A stretch of DNA of 64,000 nt, from assembly GCA_027488865.1 (NCBI GenBank), contig JAIYAU010000022.1, positions 67,969 through 131,968 of the forward strand, given 5' to 3'. Each line of letters opens with the position of its first letter. The first letter of the stretch is position 1. The notes beneath the pieces were generated by a model. That model had not been told where the DNA came from. It searched no databases and saw only the letters and a program-made list of their open reading frames with translations. This document shows, piece after piece, positions 57,001 to 64,000 of this stretch. The position numbers were made by a program, and so were the translations under genes. The stretch is from Cytophagaceae bacterium (GTDB lineage Bacteria; Bacteroidota; Bacteroidia; Cytophagales; UBA9547).

Positions 57001-57043
57001 AAATATGCTGTAATGTTATTAAATCACCCCTAACAGCATATTT
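57001..57043 (-). terminator. Terminator overlapping the stop codon of the right-edge adhesin
   Basis: AAATATGCTGT (57001-57011) pairs with ACAGCATATTT (57033-57043), loop of 21. On the minus strand the stem is followed by TTAGTC after a run of five T. It is likely a terminator for the adhesin gene that ends at 57043. Confidence 0.55.
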
Positions 57044-60000
57044 TACCTTACCACAGTTACTTTTCCATTTTGTTTATACTTAGTTAGATCTCTTGGGTCG
57101 GTAGACTCGTACGTAACTACATATGGATAAGATCCAATAGGCATTAACACATCCCTATACGTTCCATCCCATTCTTCATTCGGATTATTAGTTTGGAAAA
57201 TTACCTCACCCCAACGATTGAAGATGTACAATTCGAAATTCTTTATGTATTTATCGATTGCGAATATTTTAATTGTTTCATTTGTTTCATCCTTATTCGG
57301 AGTAAACGCGGTCGGAATAAACACTTTTGGTACACAAAAATCACTAACAACAATGCTATCTATTGTGGTGCAATTAAATTGATTCGTAAGTTGTACTGCA
57401 AACGTTTTTTTAGTTGCTCCAAATAACATTGATGAATCGACTGCAAAGGTACTTAATGTATCTTGCAATAGAGCATTGGTAAGCCACTTGTACCGAATAC
57501 CAACATTAGTTCCAGTAGGGTTTGCGTTAAGTAACAACGAATCTTGGGTTAAACTACAAAATTCTGCAGTAGATACTAATGTCGATACTGGTAATGGATT
57601 AAATACTACGTCTGCAGTATCTTTTGCTATACACTTATCTACTGAGTAGGTAACTATGTATCTTCCCGGACCATTACCATTTTCTTTTACCACTAAAACA
57701 GGTGTGGTATCAGCCAACAGTGTATTATTGAGTGACCAATTTCTTATCGCTGATGAATAAATTATACTAGGTGTTGCATTTAACACCACATCATTTCCTA
57801 CACAGGTAGGAGAATTCAAGGCAAGTCCCATCAAAGGCCTAGGAATGCCAAAAATAAATACACTATCACGGGTAAAACAATTTTCACTATCAGTAACGGT
57901 GGTTCTGAAAATGGTGGTGTCTGCTGTAACTACATTAGAAACAGTGTCATTATTAATTCCTAGATTTGCCCCACCTTTGATAGACCAATTATAACTAACC
58001 GCCCCTGGTAACAAACTTTTTACACTTGCAAATGCAATATCGTTTTTACAATAAGTATAATCTTGGGTAATTAAAATAGGAGGTTGCAATACCCTTGTTA
58101 CTGCGTTATATCTATTACAACGGCCTAGCGAATAATTAATTCGATAAGTACCTGGCTGAGTCACTTTCAAAATAGTATCATTGGCACTCTCAATTAGGAC
58201 CTCGTCTTTGTACCATTGAAATGACGCCTTTGGTACAGAAGCTGTAGCACTAGCCTTTATTTTTAGCGAAGGCTGTAAACAAAATTTACTATCCAAACTA
58301 AAGTTAGGATTATCTACGGCGCTTACGGCAACAGTATCAAATTCTATACAACCCTTATTATCAGTTACTTTTAATTGATATACATGTTGATTTTTGGTAA
58401 TCGGGCCTACCACAGCACTTAATGAGTTGGTAGCAGTAAAGACACCACCAATTTCTGTCCAATCAAATACCTGATTATCTACAGTTCGTGCTATTAAAGT
58501 ATCATTTACACCACGACAAACAAATCTGTCTGTCCCAGCGTCAGCTAACGGTAATGGCGCCACCAATAATGAAATAATAGCAGAATCTGGATTACAATTT
58601 CCAAAGTCAGTTGATACTAAAGTAACCTTAACTGAACCCACCGCTTTATCCAACGGTGAAGGAAAATATGTGGCTGTTAAACTAAATGGATTAGGTGCAA
58701 AAGACCCAGTTCCATTAGTCTTCCATCTACCAGAAATAGCTCCTCCAGTTACAACACCATTTATCGTAACACCATTGTCGTAAACACAAGGTGAAAATGA
58801 GCTAGCCACAACTTTTGGAGCAGGTGTAAAGTTAAGAATCACAGAATCTGTAACAGCGTTACAAGTTCCATTAGTATTACCACTACTTGTTAAAGCCAAT
58901 TTAATGAAAGATTTGGTCAAGTCATCTGTACTTGGTAGGTATTGAATGGCTACTGTAGATGGATCCGGTACAAATGATCCAGTACCAGTTGTTGTCCAAA
59001 CCCCAGTTGTAGCACCGGCAGTAATAGTAGAGTTCAGGGGTACAAATGCATTATTTACGCACAACGTACGATCTGAACCAGCAAATACCACTGGACTTGG
59101 AGTAATCGTAACCAAAAGTTGTTTACTTACGGGTCTACAAGTACCATTCTGGTCCGTAGTAAATGTTAATAATACAGCTCCTTTATCTATGTCTGATGCA
59201 TTTGCAGTAAACAATGGATTTTTAATAGTAGCATTAACTGCAAAAGTTCCTAATCCAGAAGATGTGGTCCATAAATCTTTTAACCCTGATGAATTCGCAA
59301 CGGTAGCATTTAACTGAAGCTTAGCATTGTTCGCACAAATAGAAGGATCTGACCCTAGCGAAACAGTTGGTGCTTTAGAAATCCTAACCACCATTTGATC
59401 ACTATATTCACCATTACAAGAACCATTATCAAGGGTGGTTACAGTGATACCAATTTGACCATTTGTAAGGTCTTCACTTGAAGGATAATAAACGGCGTTA
59501 TTAGTAAATTCATTTGGGGCAAAAACACCATTTCCTGTTGTAGTCCATTTAATACCTTTAGCCGTGGTTTCAACTACTCCAAGTTGTATTTTTGAAGAAT
59601 CTGAACAAATAGATACAATCGAGTCATTGGTTTTAGGATTGGGTCTATTTGTAAAGGTTAAAACGGTGCTATCCCTTGCTGGTCCACAAACCCCATTTTT
59701 AATGGTAGTTAAAATTAGACTTACCTTATTTCCTGCTTTTTTGGTAACCGAATTAGGAACGAATTGTGCATTTAAAGTACTGTCATTCTCTAAAAAGGTG
59801 CCACTACCACCAAAAGTTGACCATTTGCCTCCTCCGGCTACCTTCACTATACCTTCAAGCTGTATACTTCCAATATCTTCACATATAGATTGATCAAATC
59901 CAGCATTAACCACCGATACCGGCAAAGGTGCTAAAGTTACATTGACCACGTCTGAAACATTAGCACAAACGCTATTATCTTTACTCGAAAGCAAAAATGA

Positions 60001-63000
60001 CACAAAACCATTATTACGATCTGTATTAGATGGCACATATGTTGAATTAAGTATTGTTGAATCAGCAAATGCGCCCGTTCCCAAAGACCTCCATACTACG
60101 TTAGTCACGTTAGTTTTAGTTCCTGTTAAATTTACTGAAGCCACATTAGCACATAATTCTTGATCTTCACCTGACACGACATTAGGTAGAGATTGAAACG
60201 AAAGAATCATAGAATCTTTAACTGCTGCACAGTTACCATTTCCAGTTGTTTCCAAAAGCAATTTAACACTTCCTGCTGCAATATCTGCGGCTGTAGGTGA
60301 ATAGGAGGCTTTAAGAGTAACGCTATCTGGTGTAAATGTACCAGTACCAAAAGATTTCCAAAATCCGCCTTTCGAATTTGAAACGTTACCCAATAATCCT
60401 ACTGAAGATAAGTTAGAACATACCAAAGTATCATTTCCCGCAGAGGCTATGTTAAGTGGATTGAATGTTATTACTACTGTATCCGAAACAGATGAACAAC
60501 TGCCAGTACCTGTGGTGGTGGTTACTATTAATTTTACCGAACCATTATTTCCGTCTACAACTGTAGGTGAATAAGTGGGCGTTAAACTTGTTGAAGAATT
60601 AAAATTATTACCTGTACCAGATAGGTTACTCCAAGCAACACCTGTAGCAATAGTTTTAGTAGCATTTAAGTTAACAGAAGATATGCTCCTACAAAACTCT
60701 AAATCAGGACCAGCAGAAATAGTTGGAGCTTCATCAAATTTTATCAACATTGTATCCTTAATACTGCTACATAAACCACCGTCAGTATTAAGTGTAATTA
60801 CAACAAATCCTGCTTGTTTATCAATGGTTGATGGCTGATAGGTAGTATTTAAACTGTTTAAATTACCAAACGCACCTGTACCAGATGTAGTCCATTTTAC
60901 ATTACCAAAAGAAATAGAACCAACTAGATTTACACTAGATTGATTGGTACAAACCGTTTGATTAACAGGAGCTGTTGGTACGGGACCTTGAATTACGTTT
61001 ATAGTAACGTCACTTAATGAAGGTAAACAAGTTCCTTTTACAATTGAGCTAAGCCTGAACAAAATATTACCGGTAAAGTTTGCGGTAGTAGGTGTGAATG
61101 AAGCATTTAAAGTACTATCATTGGGAAAAAATGTGCCTGCAACACCGTTGGTGACTGTCCATCTACCTGTTGTTCCACTCCCCTCAAGTGTAATTGGTAA
61201 ATTTGTGTTACAAACCGTTTTTGGTAATCCAGCATTTACAGCTGGAGCAGCTTGAAATCTTACAGTAAGACTATCTTCAGCACTTGAACAAACACCATTT
61301 CCAGATGAAGATAATACCAAAGTAACTTCCCCATTAGTATTATCAACAGCACTAGGGCCATATCTTGAGGCCAAACTATTCCCTTTTGAAAATTCCCCTG
61401 AACCTAAAGTTGACCATGTTCCACCAGTGGCATTTATAACTTTACCACTCAAACTTATCGTGTCAATACCTATACATACATCCAAATCGGGTCCTGCATT
61501 AACAACAGGAGCAGGTGTAATTGTGAGGGTTCTACTTGCTGAAATTGGTTTACAGGTAGTTGTGCCAGGTGTGGTGGTTAAAGTAAGAATTACGCTCCCA
61601 TTCGATTTGTCAGAGGCGGAAGGTAGGTAAGTGGCGTTAATATTTCCATTATCTGAAAATGCCCCAGACCCTGAAGTTGACCAAATAGCACCTGGGGCCC
61701 CTGAAATATTACCCAAACCAATTCCCAAACCATCATTATCTGCGCACATACTAATATTTCCGTCCAATGAAATAGTAGGTTTTGGTAAAATCACAACAGT
61801 CATAACGTCTTCAACTGATTGACACAGGCCATTTCCCACACTAGTTAATTTGAGCGTTACAGTTGCGCCGGAAGTAAGTTCGTTAAGAGAAGGATTATAA
61901 GTAGTAATTATAGAATTAGCACTTGGAGAAAACGTACCTGATCCTCCCGATACAATAGACCATACACCATTTGTTGCCACGGTCACATTTCCATTTAATG
62001 TTGTGCCAGCAATATCTCCACAAATTGTTAAGTCTGTATTGGCGTTAACAGTTGGTTTTGGGGTAATATTCACTACTACTTGGTCGCTTACTGCATCACA
62101 AAGTCCATTCCCAGTTGTGGTAGCCGTAAGCGTTATAGCAATAGGAGCAGACGAGATCTCTGATGCAGAAGGAAAATATTTAGGAGTCAAACTTGTATTA
62201 TCATCAAATACTCCAGTTCCGCCACTCCATACAATTCCTGTGGAAAGGGTGGTTGAGGCCCCCAACTGTACCCCTACTTGATCCGCACAAATACTTTCAT
62301 CTGGCCCTGCATTAATGGTGGGACGTTTATTAATTTTTAATAAGGATTGGTCGCTTACTGCCTTACATAAACCATTTCCTTTTGTTTTCAATGTAAATAG
62401 AACATTACCTACTGTTTTATCAAGGTTAGACAATGTATATATAGGTGACAAACTAGTGGTATCATCAAAAGTACCTGTTCCTGAAGCCTTCCAGGCTGCT
62501 CCTGTAGCTACAGTTTTAGTTCCTACTAGTGAAACCGTATTTTTATCTGCACAAATTTCTAAATCAGTGCCTGCACTGGTGGTGGGTGCTGGAGTAATAG
62601 TTATTGTTCTTTTACTTACAACTGGTTGACACGATCCGTTTCCAGTAGTTGAAAATGTTAAAACAACATTTCCATTTGTGATATCCGTGTTGTTAATTAT
62701 GTAATTAGATTTTAAAGAGTCTGCCTTAGGCCCAAATAAACCTCCAGAGGAGGAAATCCAATTACCAGAGCCAGTAGAGGATACAGCTTCAACATGCACA
62801 GCGCTAAAATCAGCGCATATTGTTCTTGTTGAATCAGATCCCGTAGTGGGTTTGGGTGTAATATTTACTGATAATGTATCACTTACAGCTTTACATCTTC
62901 CATTACCCGTGCTAGTAAGAATAATATCAAACGCTGTTAACAATCGATCTGCATTGGACAAGTTATAACCTGAAGAAAGGGTATTATTATTAGTAAAGGT

Positions 63001-64000
63001 CCCTGTACCAGACCTAGTCCAAGTTCCACCTTTGGCGTTGGTAACCATTCCTACTAGAGCCAAACTGCTTGAATAATCTTGACATATGCTTCTGTCTGCT
63101 CCTGCAAAAACTACTGGCTTAGGTATTACCCTTAATACCATATTATCCGATTTTCTTTTACATGAACCTGGTCCTGTGGTGGTTAAAGTAAGGGTAACTA
63201 AACCGGCGGTGATATCACTAGCACTAGGAGTATAGGTAGAATTTAATGTTGCTGCAGACCCAAAAACACCTGTTCCTGAGCTCGTCCAAGTAGTAGAAGA
63301 TGCGTTGCTTTGTACTCCATTTAAAGTAATAGAAGATCCGTCCGCACAAAGGGTGTCATTAATTCCAGCATTTACAACTGGGGTAGGAGAAATAGTAACT
63401 TGTATGGAAGCTTTAGAAGCATTACAAACACCATTATTTGAGCTGACAAAATCAAAAGTTAGTATTCCACCAGAAGATTTTTCAGCACTACTAGGTATAT
63501 ATTTTGTAGTAATTGCGTTGGCAGTTGGTGTGAAAATTCCGGATCCGTTGGATGTCCAACTTCCAGAACTGGTGCTTGTGATTCCATTTAGTTGAATGGC
63601 AGAAGTATCCCCACAAACGGTAAAATTAGTTCCCGCATTTACAACAGGAGCTGGATCAATATAAACAGTGATCGTATCAGTAAAACTAGCACAATTAGCT
63701 ATCGGAGCAGATTGTATGGAAAGTGTTACCTTTTTATTGGTTATGTCTGTAACCGTAGGCGTATAGGTTGTTACAAGATTGTTTGAAGGGTTAAAAATAC
63801 CTCCTGTTGGGCTGTTCCAACCAGTTACAGTGCTGTTTTTAATATTGGCAACCAAGGCAACAGATGTATTGTTAGAACAAACCACCATATTAGGACCCGC
63901 ATCTACTACTACCGCTGGCGTTATTGTGAGCAAGACCGTATCCTTTCTAGCGAGACAAATTCCATTGCCTGTTGATGTCAAAACAAAATTAATTAATGCG
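57043..64000 (-). CDS. Giant T9SS type-B adhesin with at least 20 tandem Ig-like repeats, 5' truncated by window
   Basis: The frame is open to base 64000. The nearest start-like codon (TTG at 63981) lies inside a repeat and codons beyond it (ALINFVL) continue the repeat, so the gene runs off the window. At least 2318 residues are visible. About 20 complete repeats of ~78-92 residues (nt ~58560-63960) share PxPxVNAGPDxxxC, WxSxGTGxF, YxPSxxD and TTGNGxC blocks, one Cys near the start and one near the end. Then come several PKD/Ig-like units (nt ~57330-58560; DWTEIGG, YLKVTD) and a type-B CTD (IPTAFTPNKDETNETIKIF, then FNRWGEVIFQTNN). It is a second SprB-like filament. No PorP/SprF gene lies directly downstream; the next gene is the Wzc-like protein. 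Confidence 0.9.
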   Translation of the reverse strand, partial: ALINFVLTSTGNGICLARKDTVLLTITPAVVVDAGPNMVVCSNNTSVALVANIKNSTVTGWNSPTGGIFNPSNNLVTTYTPTVTDITNKKVTLSIQSAPIANCASFTDTITVYIDPAPVVNAGTNFTVCGDTSAIQLNGITSTSSGSWTSNGSGIFTPTANAITTKYIPSSAEKSSGGILTFDFVSSNNGVCNASKASIQVTISPTPVVNAGINDTLCADGSSITLNGVQSNASSTTWTSSGTGVFGSAATLNSTYTPSASDITAGLVTLTLTTTGPGSCKRKSDNMVLRVIPKPVVFAGADRSICQDYSSSLALVGMVTNAKGGTWTRSGTGTFTNNNTLSSGYNLSNADRLLTAFDIILTSTGNGRCKAVSDTLSVNITPKPTTGSDSTRTICADFSAVHVEAVSSTGSGNWISSSGGLFGPKADSLKSNYIINNTDITNGNVVLTFSTTGNGSCQPVVSKRTITITPAPTTSAGTDLEICADKNTVSLVGTKTVATGAAWKASGTGTFDDTTSLSPIYTLSNLDKTVGNVLFTLKTKGNGLCKAVSDQSLLKINKRPTINAGPDESICADQVGVQLGASTTLSTGIVWSGGTGVFDDNTSLTPKYFPSASEISSAPIAITLTATTTGNGLCDAVSDQVVVNITPKPTVNANTDLTICGDIAGTTLNGNVTVATNGVWSIVSGGSGTFSPSANSIITTYNPSLNELTSGATVTLKLTSVGNGLCQSVEDVMTVVILPKPTISLDGNISMCADNDGLGIGLGNISGAPGAIWSTSGSGAFSDNGNINATYLPSASDKSNGSVILTLTTTPGTTTCKPISASRTLTITPAPVVNAGPDLDVCIGIDTISLSGKVINATGGTWSTLGSGEFSKGNSLASRYGPSAVDNTNGEVTLVLSSSGNGVCSSAEDSLTVRFQAAPAVNAGLPKTVCNTNLPITLEGSGTTGRWTVTNGVAGTFFPNDSTLNASFTPTTANFTGNILFRLSSIVKGTCLPSLSDVTINVIQGPVPTAPVNQTVCTNQSSVNLVGSISFGNVKWTTSGTGAFGNLNSLNTTYQPSTIDKQAGFVVITLNTDGGLCSSIKDTMLIKFDEAPTISAGPDLEFCRSISSVNLNATKTIATGVAWSNLSGTGNNFNSSTSLTPTYSPTVVDGNNGSVKLIVTTTTGTGSCSSVSDTVVITFNPLNIASAGNDTLVCSNLSSVGLLGNVSNSKGGFWKSFGTGTFTPDSVTLKASYSPTAADIAAGSVKLLLETTGNGNCAAVKDSMILSFQSLPNVVSGEDQELCANVASVNLTGTKTNVTNVVWRSLGTGAFADSTILNSTYVPSNTDRNNGFVSFLLSSKDNSVCANVSDVVNVTLAPLPVSVVNAGFDQSICEDIGSIQLEGIVKVAGGGKWSTFGGSGTFLENDSTLNAQFVPNSVTKKAGNKVSLILTTIKNGVCGPARDSTVLTFTNRPNPKTNDSIVSICSDSSKIQLGVVETTAKGIKWTTTGNGVFAPNEFTNNAVYYPSSEDLTNGQIGITVTTLDNGSCNGEYSDQMVVRISKAPTVSLGSDPSICANNAKLQLNATVANSSGLKDLWTTSSGLGTFAVNATIKNPLFTANASDIDKGAVLLTFTTDQNGTCRPVSKQLLVTITPSPVVFAGSDRTLCVNNAFVPLNSTITAGATTGVWTTTGTGSFVPDPSTVAIQYLPSTDDLTKSFIKLALTSSGNTNGTCNAVTDSVILNFTPAPKVVASSFSPCVYDNGVTINGVVTGGAISGRWKTNGTGSFAPNPFSLTATYFPSPLDKAVGSVKVTLVSTDFGNCNPDSAIISLLVAPLPLADAGTDRFVCRGVNDTLIARTVDNQVFDWTEIGGVFTATNSLSAVVGPITKNQHVYQLKVTDNKGCIEFDTVAVSAVDNPNFSLDSKFCLQPSLKIKASATASVPKASFQWYKDEVLIESANDTILKVTQPGTYRINYSLGRCNRYNAVTRVLQPPILITQDYTYCKNDIAFASVKSLLPGAVSYNWSIKGGANLGINNDTVSNVVTADTTIFRTTVTDSENCFTRDSVFIFGIPRPLMGLALNSPTCVGNDVVLNATPSIIYSSAIRNWSLNNTLLADTTPVLVVKENGNGPGRYIVTYSVDKCIAKDTADVVFNPLPVSTLVSTAEFCSLTQDSLLLNANPTGTNVGIRYKWLTNALLQDTLSTFAVDSSMLFGATKKTFAVQLTNQFNCTTIDSIVVSDFCVPKVFIPTAFTPNKDETNETIKIFAIDKYIKNFELYIFNRWGEVIFQTNNPNEEWDGTYRDVLMPIGSYPYVVTYESTDPRDLTKYKQNGKVTVVR
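58560..64000 (-). repeat. Array of 20+ Cys-paired ~85-aa Ig-like repeats
   Basis: Each unit carries a Cys after the ADxSxxL start strand and another before the VSDxVxVTI strand. The repeats continue to the window edge, so the true number is higher. Unit length varies from about 78 to 92 residues and identity between units is moderate, which suggests old expansion. Confidence 0.85.

Noticed and set aside
63979-63981. TTG as the start codon of the right-edge adhesin
   Set aside because: It is inside a repeat and the frame stays open to the window end, so the start lies outside.
57043-64000. CRISPR-like or DNA tandem repeats in the adhesin genes
   Set aside because: The periodicity (about 210-280 bp) is of protein domains with diverged nucleotides, not short conserved repeats with spacers.

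Overview
The window is a stretch of chromosome from a member of the Bacteroidota (Bacteroidetes), most likely a gliding or surface-adhesive free-living member of the Cytophaga / Chitinophaga / Sphingobacteria side of the phylum. The evidence is low GC, TAnnTTTG-type -7 boxes, type IX secretion (T9SS) C-terminal sorting domains of both type A and type B, a PorP/SprF protein, giant PKD/Ig-repeat adhesins, a DUF2723 (GT117-like) membrane protein, a 7TMR-DISM histidine kinase and PhoX. No rRNA, tRNA, CRISPR array, insertion sequence or prophage was seen.

Layout. (1) 2-4636 (+) is the 3' part of a T9SS type-A cargo protein with 14 Ig-like (Big_7-type) repeats and one discoidin-like domain. (2) 4720-33896 (-) is one uninterrupted block of seven tightly spaced genes, about 29 kb. 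In transcription order they are: a tail-collar protein, a 2624-aa PKD/Ig adhesin (type-A CTD), a ~1990-aa PKD/Ig adhesin (type-B CTD), a PorP/SprF protein with a SPOR-like tail, an outer-membrane barrel, a 2922-aa protein made largely of amphipathic beta repeats, and an FN3 protein. A very good Bacteroidetes promoter (TTTG-N19-TATTTTTG) lies just upstream at 33998-34028. (3) 34522-47190 holds mostly housekeeping and accessory genes: DUF4395, sufB, a wlbA/wbpB-like sugar dehydrogenase, phoX, a PAS protein, tadA, a saccharopine-dehydrogenase-like gene, a sensor kinase, a TonB-dependent receptor, a thioredoxin and a small Cys protein. (4) 47238-50309 (-) is a three-gene NatAB-like ABC transporter unit. 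(5) 50421-56803 has an HhH protein, a DUF2723 protein and a Wzc/GumC-like polysaccharide co-polymerase with degenerate kinase motifs. (6) 57043-64000 (-) is the 3' part of another giant type-B T9SS adhesin that runs off the right edge.

How it may fit together. Known precedent is the SprB adhesin with SprF encoded next to it: type-B CTD adhesins need a PorP/SprF partner for export and anchoring. The 29-kb block looks like an expanded version of that pair. The adhesins would be the surface filaments. PorP/SprF-SPOR and the barrel would form the outer-membrane platform. The two CTD-less giant proteins (2922 aa and 668 aa) would be periplasmic or envelope-bound parts. The function of the 2922-aa protein is unknown and it is the most unusual object in the window. 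Several genes use TTG or GTG starts.
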